Source of the DNA: Leucothrix mucor DSM 2157
Lineage (GTDB): Bacteria; Pseudomonadota; Gammaproteobacteria; Thiotrichales; Thiotrichaceae
Direction of reading: 5' to 3'
NCBI RefSeq assembly: GCF_000419525.1
Contig: NZ_ATTE01000001.1
Location: forward strand, 2,934,501-2,998,500
Length of the DNA: 64,000 bases
Numbering within the stretch: position 1 is the stretch's first letter; every line of letters begins with the position of its first letter. Below the pieces are notes generated by a model. That model was given only the letters and a program-made list of their open reading frames with translations. It was not told where the DNA came from and ran no database searches. Position numbers and translations under genes: made by a program. Positions 47,429 through 58,137 of the stretch are shown piece after piece.

Positions 47429-49402
47429 TCAACTGGCTTCAGCAAGATAAACTTCTTCAAAAGCAATTGGCTTGCCACAGTGATACCCTTGAGCATAATC
47501 TACGCCCATTCGCTTCAATAATTGGCGGGTAATATCATTTTCAACAGACTCGGCAATAATGCTTAACTCCATTACCTGCCCTACTTTGTTGATTGCATCG
47601 ACCATGGCAGCATCCACACGATTTTTACTCATGCTGCGAATAAAGCTGCCGTCTATTTTAAGGTAACTAACTGGCAAATCACGCAAGTAACTTAATGATG
47701 AGATCCCACTACCAAAATCATCTAGCGAGCCAGAAGCACCAATAGCCGCCAGTTCACTTAACAAGGCTTGAGCACGCATAAAGTTAGCCAGTACGATTGA
47801 TTCTGAAATCTCAAAACACAACATCGATGCTGGAACGCCTCGATCTTCCAGTACCGCAGAAACAAATCCTACAAAGCTATCGTCGTTAACACTCTCGGCC
47901 GATAGGTTAATGGTAAACACCTGCTTAAATGCACTGTTTTGTACGAACTTACCTGCGGCAATGCTATTAATTGTCTTATTGACTACCCAGCGATCTAAGC
48001 TTGCCATTAAACTCAGGCGCTGTGCTGCAGGCATAAAGCTACCAGGCGCCAATATTTCGCCCTGATGGGATAGCCTAATTAATACTTCATACTGACACTC
48101 TAGACTCTCAGCATCCGATTCTATTTGTAGTGGCACAATTGGCTGGACGTATAACAGGAAGTTATCGTGATTGAGCGCACCTTTAAGCACGGCCTCCCAA
48201 TTCTCCCCACTATCCTGCTTATCATTTTTAGATGACTCATCTTCAGGATCTTTTACGTAAAGTTGATTACGGCCGCTTTTCTTAGCCATGTAACAAGCTT
48301 CATCAGCGCTTAGCATTAAACTACCCATATCAGTAATACGGGAACCAAAATCAAATTCCACAGCACCCAAACTCACGCCCACTTGAAAGGTATTCTGGTG
48401 CCAAGTGAATCGATAGTTTTGAATATCCTGCAAAATTCGACCCAAAATTATTTTGGCCCGATTAATTCCACAATTTGTCAGCAGTATTGCAAACTCATCA
48501 CCACCGGTTCTTGCCAGGCGGTCAGTACTTCGTACGCGCTTAGCAAACAGATCCGCGACCTGTTTCAATAATTCATCACCCGCAGCATGACCGCAAACAT
48601 CATTCACTGTTTTGAAGTGATCTAGGTCCATATAACAAAGCACATTGACGTTTTTATTCTCTTCACCATCAACCAGCGCCTTCTCTAGAAACTCCTGAAA
48701 ACTCTTTCGGTTATATAGCCCAGTCATTGAATCACGAGATGCCTGATTATAAAGCTCTTCCATCGCGGCACGATCATCAGTCACATCTTGAATAATCAGT
48801 GCCACATAATCGATATCGCCTTCTTCATTTTGGATGGGAGCCGTTTTAATCTTTACGTACTTGACCTCTGAGCGCTTACTCATCAGCTTGATGTCATGAA
48901 GGTCAAATACGCTATCGCGCTTCGAGAACTGCTCCATAACAATTTGTTTTAAGGTTGCAGCACCCTTCCCTCCTTGCACATTAACAACGTCTTCGATAGA
49001 GCAACCTTGCGCATCGGCAAGCTGCCAACCGGTCAGCGACATCGCCATTTCATTCAGATATTCGACTTCAAGCTGTTTATTAATACGAATAACGCCACCG
49101 ACAGCAGCGCCTAAAACGGCTTCGGTATTCTTAAAGGATAATCGGGAGGCCTCATGGGTGAGCCCCATAATATCCTGACTGCGCATGGAGTCAGATTTGA
49201 TTTTGTAAAATGCAATGCCGAGAGTGACTGCGATCAACAATAGCGCTGATTGCACCATGGGTAAGTAAACCTGAACTCCGGATATCCTATTTATATCTAA
49301 CAATTGCCAGCCTGAAAGCAGCACACTAAGTACTACTAGAAGAACCAGCGTCATAACAGGCATGACATTATTTTGCTCAGATTGGACATTTCGGAGTTTC
49401 AT
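47429..49402 (-). CDS. Membrane PAS-GGDEF-EAL c-di-GMP enzyme
   Basis: A 657-residue protein with two N-terminal helices (about 14-32 and 45-67), a PAS domain (about 88-210), a GGDEF domain (about 225-385) and an EAL domain (about 405-655). GGDEF is intact (T-G-G-D-E-F) with an inhibitory R-S-T-D site five residues before it. The EAL signature reads E-V-L, but the metal-binding residues remain: I-N-L-S, F-E-I-S-E, D-D-F-G, L-K-I-D, A-E-S-V-E and Q-G-Y-H. It may make and break c-di-GMP, with the balance set by the PAS signal. Transcribed alone. Confidence 0.93.
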   Translation of the reverse strand: MKLRNVQSEQNNVMPVMTLVLLVVLSVLLSGWQLLDINRISGVQVYLPMVQSALLLIAVTLGIAFYKIKSDSMRSQDIMGLTHEASRLSFKNTEAVLGAAVGGVIRINKQLEVEYLNEMAMSLTGWQLADAQGCSIEDVVNVQGGKGAATLKQIVMEQFSKRDSVFDLHDIKLMSKRSEVKYVKIKTAPIQNEEGDIDYVALIIQDVTDDRAAMEELYNQASRDSMTGLYNRKSFQEFLEKALVDGEENKNVNVLCYMDLDHFKTVNDVCGHAAGDELLKQVADLFAKRVRSTDRLARTGGDEFAILLTNCGINRAKIILGRILQDIQNYRFTWHQNTFQVGVSLGAVEFDFGSRITDMGSLMLSADEACYMAKKSGRNQLYVKDPEDESSKNDKQDSGENWEAVLKGALNHDNFLLYVQPIVPLQIESDAESLECQYEVLIRLSHQGEILAPGSFMPAAQRLSLMASLDRWVVNKTINSIAAGKFVQNSAFKQVFTINLSAESVNDDSFVGFVSAVLEDRGVPASMLCFEISESIVLANFMRAQALLSELAAIGASGSLDDFGSGISSLSYLRDLPVSYLKIDGSFIRSMSKNRVDAAMVDAINKVGQVMELSIIAESVENDITRQLLKRMGVDYAQGYHCGKPIAFEEVYLAEAS

Positions 49403-49723
49403 AACTATGTTTTTCTTATTTTTTTAGTTACTCCAACCCTACCGATTTAAGTGGAATTTTACTACGTTTTTCTCAAGGATTCCGACGAGCTGCCAGCGAC
49501 AACCCTCTTCTGCAAACAAACTTCAATATCAAACTTATCCTCAAGGTGATTAGACAGAATTAATTCAATTACTATAGCAAATAATAAGAACAGTACAAAC
49601 TGACAGGGCTATTTAGCCAAAACAATAATAATAGACCCATTTCAAATAAGTCACTTGACTTTAATTAGCATGTATTTATAAATTAAGACTCTATTTACCA
49701 ACCATTCAAGTATTAAATTAAAT
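49403..49723. other. 321-bp AT-rich intergenic region upstream of the H-NS-like gene
   Basis: No open frame or RNA gene is evident. The right half (49620-49720) is especially A+T-rich. It separates the divergent c-di-GMP enzyme and H-NS-like gene. AT-rich DNA next to an H-NS gene could allow autoregulation (inference). Confidence 0.5.
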
Positions 49724-50041
49724 ATGAGCACTATTGATTACTCTACATTAAGTCACTCACAACTCGTTCAAATGCTGAAAGAGATCCCAGTTGAAATTAA
49801 AAAGCGTGAGAAAGTTGCAAAGCGTGATTTAATTCGCAAGATCGAGCAATTAGCAGAAGAGTCCGGCTTTAGCCTTGATGAAGTAATGGCGACTACTAGC
49901 AAGCCAAGCACTAAAAAAGCGGCGCCTAAATATGCTAACCCAGAAAATGCAGAGCAAACATGGACTGGCCGCGGAAGAAAGCCACACTGGGTTCTCGATG
50001 CGTTAGAAACAGGTAAAACACTGGAAGATCTTGCTATCTAA
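49724..50041 (+). CDS. H-NS family histone-like nucleoid protein
   Basis: A 105-residue H-NS-type protein. The N-terminal helical oligomerisation part (residues 10-50: Q-M-L-K-E-I-P-V-E-I-K-K-R-E) precedes a linker and the C-terminal DNA-binding domain with W-T-G-R-G-R-K-P-H-W-V (about 82-92), the AT-hook-like loop of the family. It probably silences AT-rich genes and bridges DNA. It is shorter than E. coli H-NS (137) and closer to the short proteobacterial forms. No strong Shine-Dalgarno before the ATG. Confidence 0.9.
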   Translation: MSTIDYSTLSHSQLVQMLKEIPVEIKKREKVAKRDLIRKIEQLAEESGFSLDEVMATTSKPSTKKAAPKYANPENAEQTWTGRGRKPHWVLDALETGKTLEDLAI

Positions 50042-50090
50042 GTAATCTACCAGCAAGACAACACCGCTCAAAATAGCTTCAAGCAAAGAC

Positions 50091-50153
50091 TTGCTGGCAA
50101 TGAACACGTTGCCAGCAAATGCGGCGCTGACTACAAACCGCTGTAGCCAGCGC
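50091..50153 (+). other. Two tandem stem-loops after the H-NS-like gene
   Basis: Stem 1 is a perfect 10-bp repeat TTGCTGGCAA/TTGCCAGCAA (50091-50100, 50109-50118; 8-nt loop). Stem 2 is GCGCTGACTACA/TGTAGCCAGCGC (50124-50135, 50142-50153; one mismatch, 6-nt loop). No U-tract follows. They could stabilise the upstream mRNA, form a Rho-assisted end, or belong to a small RNA. A TATAAT occurs at 50167-50172. Confidence 0.6.
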
Positions 50154-50324
50154 GACGGGGTTTCACTATAATCACTGTCTAAAATATAACAAAGTGTGGA
50201 TTTTTAACACGTCAGGCATCCAAGCCGTAGCGCTTATCGTAAAGGATAGCAACGCGGATAAATAACTGACTCATCCACCAATAATCGAAAACAATGGACT
50301 GTATCCCTACAGGATTTGTAAGAC

Positions 50325-52805
50325 ATGATAAAAGCAATACTCGCGGTACTCTTCGTACTTATGTCTCCCAGCTTTGCGGCGGCTGCCACAGTCGAACCGT
50401 TACGCCCTAGTGAAGCCTTCAAGCTCTCTACCGAAGTTATAGACGAAAACACCATTCGCGCGACTTGGGATATCACTGAAGGTTACTATCTTTATCGAGA
50501 CAAGGTCGACTTCGTTAGCGAGACCGAATCGGTAACCGTTAACGACTACAACAAACCTGCCGGCAAGCAAAAAAAAGATCCAACTTTCGGCGATGTTGAA
50601 ATTTATCGTGGACAAGTAAGCTTTAATCTTCTGCTGGACCGCCAAAATCCTGACGCACAAATATTAAAGTTACTTAATAAATCACAAGGTTGCGCTGACC
50701 TTGGTATTTGTTACCCACCTCAAAAACAAACCATAGAAATTAAACTTCCGGAAAAAGAAGTTACGGTCGATGCGATTGCTTCTATCTCAGGAATAACCAA
50801 CACTCCGGATAAGCCATTCTTTTTAGCAGATCAAGCTGAGCCAACCGGCATTAGCTCAATTAGTGGCATAACAGGTATTGCTGATATTACCGGAGGCAGT
50901 GCCAATACCGCTGACGAATTATTACCTCCCGACGAAGCTTTTCGATTTGATATTGCAGCCCTGGATGGCCAAACGCTGACCGCACGCTGGAATGTAACTC
51001 CGGGTCATTACCTATATCAAAATAAAATGAAGTTTTCGATCGTCGATGCACCAAGTGGCGTCACTCTCAGCGAACCAGACTTACCTGAAGGTCATGGCTA
51101 TGACGACCCCTACTTTGGCTATGTTGTTACATACGAAGAAGATGTTGAAATAAAAGTCCCTGTAAACGGCATTAGCAATAAACTAACCATTAAAACGGAA
51201 TACCAAGGCTGCTCTAAAGTCGCAGGCATCTGTTATCCACCTCAATTCAAAACTGAGATTGTCGATTTATCATCATTTAATCCAGTTGCAGATTCAGCTC
51301 CTGATGCAGAGATAACAAAAGAAGCACCTCAAAGCGAAAGCACTTCATTAACTACTGCAACTACTGCAACTACTGCAACTACTGCAACTACTGCAACTAC
51401 TGCAACTACTGCAACTACTGCAACTACTGCAACTACTGCAACTACTGCAGTTTCGACACCACCTGAGTCAGAGCAAAGCACGCTAAATGATATATTAAAG
51501 AATAAAGGTATATTTACCATCATCGGCGCTTTCTTCGTTGCAGGACTGCTTTTAACATTCACTCCCTGTGTGTTCCCAATGATTCCAATCTTGTCTGGTA
51601 TTATCACCGGCCAAAGCGGAACGCCATCACGCGGCAAATCTTTCTTACTGTCATTAGCCTATGTAGTACCGATGGCATTAACCTATGCCCTGGCTGGCGT
51701 TATTGCCGGATACACAGGTGCTAATCTACAAATTGCCTTGCAAAACCCTTGGGTTATTAGCATTTTTGCCCTGCTGTTTGTCGCGTTGTCATTCTCCATG
51801 TTTGGCTTCTACGAATTGCAAATGCCAAGCGCCATTCAAAACCGACTAAATTCAATCAGCAACGGCCAACGTGGTGGCAGCCTAGTTGGCGCGGGCATTA
51901 TGGGCGTGCTATCTGCGCTAATCGTTGGCCCTTGCGTCACTGCCCCATTAATTGCAGCGCTGACTTACATCGCCAATACTAAAGATCTCGTTTTAGGCGG
52001 AGTCTCATTGTTTATGCTGGGCATGGGAATGGGCGTCCCACTCTTATTAATAGGTATCACGGCAGGTAGCGTTCTACCCAGAGCTGGCGCATGGATGGAT
52101 ACCGTTAAGCACATCTTCGGTGTATTGATGCTGGGCTTAGCCATCTGGATGCTTGACCGTATTGTTGCCCCTCAGATTACATTACTACTAACCGGTATTT
52201 TGCTAATAGGCAGTGCAATCTACTTGGGAGCAACTGATACGCTGACAGAATCTTCGGGCAATATGAAGCGCTTATGGAAGAGTTGCGGACTGGTATCTCT
52301 ATTATTAGGCGCAATCCTGATTATTGGCGCGGCTTCTGGCAGCAAAAGCTACTTCTCACCATTAGCTGGATTGACGGCAGCCAATGCCACCAACAACACA
52401 CAGCCAACACCAAACCAAACAGCCCACACCAGTGGCGTACAGTTTAAGCGCATTAAAAACCTCTCTGATCTTCAGACGACCTTAGATCAAGCTGCCGCAT
52501 CTCAGAAACCAGTGATGTTTGATTTCTACGCCTACTGGTGCCTACCCTGTCGCGCAATGGAAGAAGAGGTATTTAACAATGCAGGAACCGCTAAGTTACT
52601 GGGCGATACGATTGTGATCCAAGCCGATGTCACTGCGGTAGACGATGAAGATACCGAGCTCATGAAAGCCATGGGTGTGATTGGTCCACCACAAATTCTG
52701 TTCTACGATCGCAATGGCAAGGAAAACAAACCCTATCGCGTTGTTGGAGAAATGGACCTTGAAACCTTCCAGTCGCATGTAAAACAGTTCCTAACCACAC
52801 TGTAA
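50325..52805 (+). CDS. dsbD: Thiol:disulfide interchange protein DsbD with two N-terminal domains
   Basis: An 826-residue version of DsbD, which carries electrons from cytoplasmic thioredoxin to periplasmic DsbC/CcmG-like partners. After a signal peptide (1-20) there are two nDsbD domains: residues about 25-145 with Cys123/Cys129 (G-C-A-D-L-G-I-C-Y-P-P) and about 200-330 with Cys296/Cys303 (G-C-S-K-V-A-G-I-C-Y-P-P). A Thr-Thr-Ala repeat (343-375) precedes eight membrane helices with the redox pair in T-P-C-V-F-P-M and G-P-C-V-T-A. The C-terminal thioredoxin domain has C-L-P-C (739-742). E. coli DsbD has one nDsbD domain and 565 residues. Confidence 0.93.
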   Translation: MIKAILAVLFVLMSPSFAAAATVEPLRPSEAFKLSTEVIDENTIRATWDITEGYYLYRDKVDFVSETESVTVNDYNKPAGKQKKDPTFGDVEIYRGQVSFNLLLDRQNPDAQILKLLNKSQGCADLGICYPPQKQTIEIKLPEKEVTVDAIASISGITNTPDKPFFLADQAEPTGISSISGITGIADITGGSANTADELLPPDEAFRFDIAALDGQTLTARWNVTPGHYLYQNKMKFSIVDAPSGVTLSEPDLPEGHGYDDPYFGYVVTYEEDVEIKVPVNGISNKLTIKTEYQGCSKVAGICYPPQFKTEIVDLSSFNPVADSAPDAEITKEAPQSESTSLTTATTATTATTATTATTATTATTATTATTATTAVSTPPESEQSTLNDILKNKGIFTIIGAFFVAGLLLTFTPCVFPMIPILSGIITGQSGTPSRGKSFLLSLAYVVPMALTYALAGVIAGYTGANLQIALQNPWVISIFALLFVALSFSMFGFYELQMPSAIQNRLNSISNGQRGGSLVGAGIMGVLSALIVGPCVTAPLIAALTYIANTKDLVLGGVSLFMLGMGMGVPLLLIGITAGSVLPRAGAWMDTVKHIFGVLMLGLAIWMLDRIVAPQITLLLTGILLIGSAIYLGATDTLTESSGNMKRLWKSCGLVSLLLGAILIIGAASGSKSYFSPLAGLTAANATNNTQPTPNQTAHTSGVQFKRIKNLSDLQTTLDQAAASQKPVMFDFYAYWCLPCRAMEEEVFNNAGTAKLLGDTIVIQADVTAVDDEDTELMKAMGVIGPPQILFYDRNGKENKPYRVVGEMDLETFQSHVKQFLTTL
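51351..51449 (+). repeat. Tandem repeat of 11 x 9 bp in dsbD
   Basis: Eleven perfect copies of ACTACTGCA, in frame, encode (Thr-Thr-Ala)x11 between the second N-terminal domain and the membrane domain. The perfect repetition suggests recent expansion and length variation between strains. A change by whole units keeps the frame, so this would alter linker length rather than switch the gene off. Confidence 0.95.
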
Positions 52806-52882
52806 GGTTTGATTAGCAAAAATAACTGCGATACATCTTGCATATACTATAGGCACCCCCTATAATCCGTCCCTCATTCTGG

Positions 52883-52959
<77 letters not shown>

Positions 52960-53033
52960 ATTTTACGAATGAATATTTTAAGAACTTTTGTTACAGATCT
53001 TGATACCTTCACAGGTCTGTATCACAATAAAAA

Positions 53034-53057
53034 GGCCCCGATAATCGGGGCTTTTTT
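53034..53057 (+). terminator. Terminator/attenuator between tRNA-Met and rimP
   Basis: GCCCCG-ATAAT-CGGGGC followed by TTTTTT, ending 30 bp before the rimP ATG. It would end tRNA transcripts while part of transcription reads into the operon. A weaker stem (TACAGATC/GGTCTGTA, about 52992-53022) overlaps upstream. Confidence 0.85.
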
Positions 53058-53087
53058 ATTATCTGCACTACGGGATAGAAAACAAGC

Positions 53088-53531
53088 ATGCAAGAGCAAT
53101 TAGATCAGCTGATCAGGTCCGTTGTCACCGGCTTAGGCTTCCAAGTTTGGGGCTACGAATACCGTCCACAGTCTGAAAGCGCCCTGCTACGTATCTTTAT
53201 TGAAAATGAAGGTGGCGTATCCATCGACAACTGCACTCAAGTAAGCCGCCAAATTGGTGCCGCTTTAGATGTAGATGATCTGATTCCAGTTGCCTACATA
53301 TTAGAAGTATCTTCACCCGGCATTGATCGGGTACTTTTTAGCCCGGAACAATATAATGCGTATATCGGTGAGACGGTCAAGATTCGCACCCGTACACCGG
53401 TAGAAAGCCGCCGCAACTTTCGCGGCACACTAGAAAGTGTAAGCGACACCCATGTAACCATCAGTGTCGACAATGAACAGTTTGAAATACCATTTGACGT
53501 TGTAGACCGGGCCCGCCTGGTAATGGCATAA
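53088..53531 (+). CDS. rimP: Ribosome maturation factor RimP
   Basis: A 147-residue protein needed for 30S assembly. Conserved segments are R-I-F-I-E near 41, S-I-D-N-C-T-Q-V-S-R near 54, Y-I-L-E-V-S-S-P-G-I-D-R near 83 and the C-terminal SH3-like strand I-P-F-D. Length matches E. coli RimP (150). First protein gene after metY. Confidence 0.96.
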   Translation: MQEQLDQLIRSVVTGLGFQVWGYEYRPQSESALLRIFIENEGGVSIDNCTQVSRQIGAALDVDDLIPVAYILEVSSPGIDRVLFSPEQYNAYIGETVKIRTRTPVESRRNFRGTLESVSDTHVTISVDNEQFEIPFDVVDRARLVMA

Positions 53532-53572
53532 CAAATCAATAAAATGCCCGCCGTATTTTTAAGGAAGGACTC

Positions 53573-55114
53573 ATGAGCAAAGAAATACTATATGTTGTTG
53601 ACGCTGTCTCGAACGAGAAAAATGTTGACCCTGACATTATTTTCGATGCGGTAGAAACTGCGCTAGCAACAGCCACGCGTAAGCGTTTTGGCATGGGAAT
53701 GGACGTGCGTGTCAGTATCAACCGGATTACCGGTGACTACGACACCTTCCGACGCTGGCAGGTGGTTGACGATGAAGATCCTGAATTTGAATCTCCAGAA
53801 AGCCAAATTCTTCTAAGCTATGCAAAAGACAAAGGTCTTGATGCTGAAATCGGCGACTACATAGAAGAGCAGATTGATTCTGTTGAGTTTGGACGCATTG
53901 CAGCACAAACCGCTAAGCAAGTGATTGTACAGCGCGTTCGTCAGGCAGAGCGTGAGCGCATCGTTGAAGCATTCCTTGATCGTGTAGGCCAATTAGTACT
54001 CGGTACTGTGAAGCGTACCGATCGTCGCGGCATTGTTCTGGATATGGGCGATAACGCTGAAGCAATTATTCCTCGTGAAGAAATGATTCCACGCGAGAAT
54101 GCTCGTGTTGGTGACCGTATGCGTGGTCTATTGAAAGAGATTCGCGAAGATGTCCGCGGCCCTCAGATGATTGTTAGCCGTACTGACAACAATTTCCTGA
54201 TTGAGCTATTGAAGCTTGAAGTTCCGGAAATTGGTCAGGAGCTGATTGATATTATGGGCGCTGCCCGCGATCCTGGTTCACGCGCTAAAATTGCCGTTCG
54301 CGCCAATGTGCCGAACCTAGACCCTATCGGTGCGTGTGTTGGTATGCGTGGTTCACGTATCCAGACAGTCACCAATGAATTAAGTAATGAGCGCGTTGAT
54401 ATTATCCCTTGGGATGATGACGTTGCTCGCTTCACTATTAATGCCATGCAACCTGCTACCGTCACCTCAATTGTCGTTGATGAAGATGCTCGCAGCATGG
54501 ATATTGGTGTTGAGCCTGACAAACTATCGCAAGCCATTGGTAAAGGTGGACAGAATGTTCGCTTAGCTAGCGAGCTGACAGGTTGGACACTCAATGTAAT
54601 GAGTGAAGATGACGCAGAGAAAAAAGTCCAGCAGGAAACGATTGCAATTATCGAAATGTTTGCTGAGCAATTGGATGTCGATGAGGAAGTTGCTACCATT
54701 CTTCACGAAGAAGGGTTCACCACTCTAGACGAAGTTGCTTACGTACCGAAAGAAGAAATGATTGAAATTGCTGAGTTCGACGAAGAAATTGTCGAAGAGC
54801 TAAGGTCTCGTGCACGTAATGCATTATTGGCACTGGCAATTTCTGGTGGTAATGGCAAACCTGCAAAAGACCTGCTTGAAATGGATGGCATGAATGATGA
54901 AATGGCTCATAAACTGGCTAAAGCCGGAATATGCACCATGGAAGATCTTGCCGAGCAATCTATCGATGAACTCACTGTCATTGATGGCATTGATGAGACA
55001 TTGGCAGGTGAATTAATTATGACAGCACGCGCACCGTGGTTCGCCGATGAGACCCCCTCGGACGATAACGCGATAACAGAAGACACAGCCGCCAAGACTG
55101 AGTCCAATGTTTAA
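53573..55114 (+). CDS. nusA: Transcription termination/antitermination protein NusA
   Basis: The 513-residue NusA binds RNA polymerase and controls pausing, termination and antitermination. An N-terminal polymerase-binding domain (1-125), S1 domain (about 135-200), two KH domains (about 200-345; G-S-R-I-Q and G-K-G-G-Q-N-V-R loops) and two acidic C-terminal helix-hairpin repeats (about 360-495) are visible. The double C-terminal repeat is that of gammaproteobacterial NusA. Second protein gene of the operon, 41 bp after rimP, with AAGGAAGG before the ATG. Confidence 0.97.
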   Translation: MSKEILYVVDAVSNEKNVDPDIIFDAVETALATATRKRFGMGMDVRVSINRITGDYDTFRRWQVVDDEDPEFESPESQILLSYAKDKGLDAEIGDYIEEQIDSVEFGRIAAQTAKQVIVQRVRQAERERIVEAFLDRVGQLVLGTVKRTDRRGIVLDMGDNAEAIIPREEMIPRENARVGDRMRGLLKEIREDVRGPQMIVSRTDNNFLIELLKLEVPEIGQELIDIMGAARDPGSRAKIAVRANVPNLDPIGACVGMRGSRIQTVTNELSNERVDIIPWDDDVARFTINAMQPATVTSIVVDEDARSMDIGVEPDKLSQAIGKGGQNVRLASELTGWTLNVMSEDDAEKKVQQETIAIIEMFAEQLDVDEEVATILHEEGFTTLDEVAYVPKEEMIEIAEFDEEIVEELRSRARNALLALAISGGNGKPAKDLLEMDGMNDEMAHKLAKAGICTMEDLAEQSIDELTVIDGIDETLAGELIMTARAPWFADETPSDDNAITEDTAAKTESNV

Positions 55115-55134
55115 GGCGACAGGAGAAATACATT

Positions 55135-58100
55135 ATGTCAGAAATATCAGTACAAAAATTAGCCGAAACAATCGGTGCTCCGGTCGAGACCTTGTTGCGG
55201 CAGATGAAAGAAGCAGGGATAAACGTCAAGGGTGCTGATGACAGCATCACTGATCGTCAAAAACTTGATTTGCTTGAGCACATTCGCCAAGCAACAGGTT
55301 CATCCTCTGATGGCAAGATCACTTTAAAGAAGCGCTCAAACAATGAGCTAAAGCTTGGTGGCTCTGCCGGTAAAAGCGGTCGCACTGTGAATGTGGAAGT
55401 GCGTCGTAAGAAGACTATTGTCCGCAATGATCTGAATAAGCCAGCACCTGCTCCGGAAGCTCCGACTCCAGAAGTAGTAGAAGCAGCACCTGTTGCACCA
55501 ACACCTCCTCCAGTAGCGCCGACTCCTCCGGTAGCTGAAGCCCCTTCAGGCTCTAGCCGTACAGAAGAGCTAGGCAAGCAACTGGAAGCGGAGCGTCAGG
55601 CTCGTGAAAGCGCGATTCTTGAGCAACGCCGCCAGCAAGCAGACAAGCAAGCTAGAAAAGTACAGAAAGCCGCTGATGCAGCCGAAGCCAAAGCAGCCCC
55701 AGCGGTTGAAGCTCCAGCTACCCCTGCACCAGTAGAGCAAAGCGCTCCGGCAGCTAAGGCGCCAGAGGCTCCTAAACAAGCACCTGCAGCTAAGCCAGCA
55801 GAAGCCACAGCACCAAAAGCGCCAGCTCAGGAAGCTAAAAAGCCTGAACCGGTAGCGACTAAGCCTGCTGAACCAGCACAGAAAGAAGAAAAGAAATCAG
55901 AAGAGGCACCAAAACCAACATTGATGGTTAATAAGACAAAACCAGAAGACAAAGTAGACGCAGCCGGTTTACCGATTGAGCCAAAAGCTCGTCGTGCAGC
56001 CGTTGCGGCAAAAGCCCGAGCAGAAGCGGCAGCAATCTTTAAGAAGCGCCCTTCCCGCGCTAAAGTTGTTCCACCTCCAGCCCCGGCAGCACCTGCGAAG
56101 GCGGCAGAGCCAGCGGCTAAAGCAGCTCCGGCAGCAAAGCCAGCTGAAGCAGCAAAGGCAGCTCCAGCAGCAGACAAGGGCAAGAAAAAGCCATTCCAGG
56201 GACGCGGTGGACCATCGACTCCTTTGCATATCAAAAACAATGGCGGCCAGAACAACGGACGTCGTGGTGATGATCGTCGTAAAGGTGGCAAAGGTAAGCG
56301 AGGCAATCAGCGTCGCACTGCAACCGTTGACCAGTCGAATGAGCATGGTTTTGAAATGCCAACTGCACCCGTTGTGCGCGAAGTAGAAATTCCAGAGACT
56401 ATTATCGTTTCTGAATTAGCGCAGAAAATGGCTGTAAAAGGCGGCGACATTATTCGTACCATGATGGGCATGGGCGTAATGGCTACCATCAATCAGGCAC
56501 TGGATCAGGACACAGCGATTCTTATCGTTGAGGAAATGGGCCATAAAGGTGTTCCTGGTAAGGCTGTCGATGAGGAAAGCCAAGTTGCTGACCTGATTGA
56601 GAATATTGGTGACTATGAGCTTCACTCACGTCCACCAGTCGTTACCATCATGGGTCACGTTGACCACGGTAAAACATCGTTGCTGGATTACATTCGTACA
56701 ACTCGCGTTGCCTCTGGCGAAGCGGGTGGTATTACGCAGCACATTGGTGCATATCACGTTGAGACGCCTAACGGTATCGTGTCGTTCCTGGATACACCAG
56801 GCCACGCCGCCTTTACCTCAATGCGTGCACGTGGTGCCAAAGCAACTGACGTTGTTATCCTAGTTGTTGCAGCTGATGATGGTGTAATGCCTCAGACTCG
56901 TGAAGCCATTGAGCACACTCGTTCAGCGGGTGTTCCAATGATCGTTGCGATCAACAAAATTGATAAGCCAGACGCTGATGCTGAGCGCGTTAAAACAGAA
57001 CTCTCCAACTTTGGCGTTATCGCTGAAGAGTGGGGCGGCGAAGATATCTTCGTGAGTGTTTCTGCCAAAACTGGTCAAGGTATCACCGAGCTTTTAGACT
57101 CCATTCTACTGGTTTCTGAAGTACTTGAGCTTAAGGCTCGTACTGAAGGCCCTGCACAAGGTTTGGTTATTGAGTCACGCCTTGAGAAAGGTCGTGGTGC
57201 AGTATCAACGGTTCTTGTTCAGCAAGGTACTTTGAAGCGCGGCGACATTGTGCTGGCAGGTTCTGAGTACGGTCGTATCCGTGCAATGCTGGATGAAGAC
57301 GGAAAGAGCATCAACGAAGCGGGTCCATCGATCCCAGTTGAGATTCTTGGTTTGTCTGGTACCGCATCTTCCGGTGAGCCAGTAATGGTGATGGAAAATG
57401 AGCGCAAGGCGAAAGAGATTTCTACCATGCGTCATAACAAAGAACGTGAAACCCGTTTTGCTGCTCAACAAGCTGCGAAATTGGATGAGATGTTCTCTAA
57501 GATGCGCGATGGTGAGAAATCCACTCTGAATGTACTGTTGAAAGCAGACGTTCACGGAAGTCTGGAAGCGATTAAGCAGTCTCTGGCGGGCATTTCAACT
57601 GATGAAGTTGCTGTGAAAATGATCGGCTCTGGCGTTGGTGGTATCAGTGAAACGGATGTTGCACTGGCTCAAGCCTCTGAAGCGATTATGATCGGCTTTA
57701 ACGTTCGTGCTGATGCAAGTGCGCGTCGTTTAGCGTCTGAAGCAGGTATTGAGATTCGCTACTACAGCATCATCTATGAGCTAATCGATGACGTTCGTGA
57801 TGCGCTGAGTGGCTTGTTGAAACCTGAGCTACGCGAAGAGATGACCGGCCTTGCTGAAGTACGTGGCGTATTTAAAGGCTCTGGCTTTGGTAATATCGCT
57901 GGTTGCTTGGTTACAGAAGGTGTTGTTAAGCGCGGCAATCCGATTCGTGTACTCCGTGATAACGTCGTTATTTATGAGGGTGAGCTGGAATCTCTACGCC
58001 GCCATCAGGATGACGTATCTGAAGTACGTATGGGTACTGAGTGTGGTATCGGTGTGAAGAACTACGATGATGTTCGCGCTGGCGACCAGATCGAAATCTA

Positions 58101-58137
58101 CACACGTACCGTTATTCAACGTACTCTGGACAAGTAA
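55135..58137 (+). CDS. infB: Translation initiation factor IF-2
   Basis: The 1000-residue GTPase that brings initiator tRNA to the 30S subunit. An IF2_N domain (1-52) is followed by an Ala/Pro/Lys/Glu-rich linker (about 100-400), a second IF2_N region near 420, and the G domain with G-H-V-D-H-G-K-T at about 508, D-T-P-G-H near 553 and N-K-I-D near 607. Domains II-IV follow to the end. The long linker makes it larger than E. coli IF2 (890). The stop codon is immediately followed by the rbfA ATG. Confidence 0.97.
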   Translation: MSEISVQKLAETIGAPVETLLRQMKEAGINVKGADDSITDRQKLDLLEHIRQATGSSSDGKITLKKRSNNELKLGGSAGKSGRTVNVEVRRKKTIVRNDLNKPAPAPEAPTPEVVEAAPVAPTPPPVAPTPPVAEAPSGSSRTEELGKQLEAERQARESAILEQRRQQADKQARKVQKAADAAEAKAAPAVEAPATPAPVEQSAPAAKAPEAPKQAPAAKPAEATAPKAPAQEAKKPEPVATKPAEPAQKEEKKSEEAPKPTLMVNKTKPEDKVDAAGLPIEPKARRAAVAAKARAEAAAIFKKRPSRAKVVPPPAPAAPAKAAEPAAKAAPAAKPAEAAKAAPAADKGKKKPFQGRGGPSTPLHIKNNGGQNNGRRGDDRRKGGKGKRGNQRRTATVDQSNEHGFEMPTAPVVREVEIPETIIVSELAQKMAVKGGDIIRTMMGMGVMATINQALDQDTAILIVEEMGHKGVPGKAVDEESQVADLIENIGDYELHSRPPVVTIMGHVDHGKTSLLDYIRTTRVASGEAGGITQHIGAYHVETPNGIVSFLDTPGHAAFTSMRARGAKATDVVILVVAADDGVMPQTREAIEHTRSAGVPMIVAINKIDKPDADAERVKTELSNFGVIAEEWGGEDIFVSVSAKTGQGITELLDSILLVSEVLELKARTEGPAQGLVIESRLEKGRGAVSTVLVQQGTLKRGDIVLAGSEYGRIRAMLDEDGKSINEAGPSIPVEILGLSGTASSGEPVMVMENERKAKEISTMRHNKERETRFAAQQAAKLDEMFSKMRDGEKSTLNVLLKADVHGSLEAIKQSLAGISTDEVAVKMIGSGVGGISETDVALAQASEAIMIGFNVRADASARRLASEAGIEIRYYSIIYELIDDVRDALSGLLKPELREEMTGLAEVRGVFKGSGFGNIAGCLVTEGVVKRGNPIRVLRDNVVIYEGELESLRRHQDDVSEVRMGTECGIGVKNYDDVRAGDQIEIYTRTVIQRTLDK

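Noticed and set aside
47429-49402. EAL domain as degenerate because of E-V-L in place of E-A-L
   Set aside because: The other metal and catalytic residues are present, so activity is still likely.
51351-51449. Repeat array as a CRISPR
   Set aside because: Units are 9 bp with no spacers and lie in frame inside dsbD.
51329-51637. Minus-strand frame with Val-Val-Ala repeats opposite dsbD
   Set aside because: It is the mirror of the 9-bp repeat within a clear coding gene; no start context or homology.
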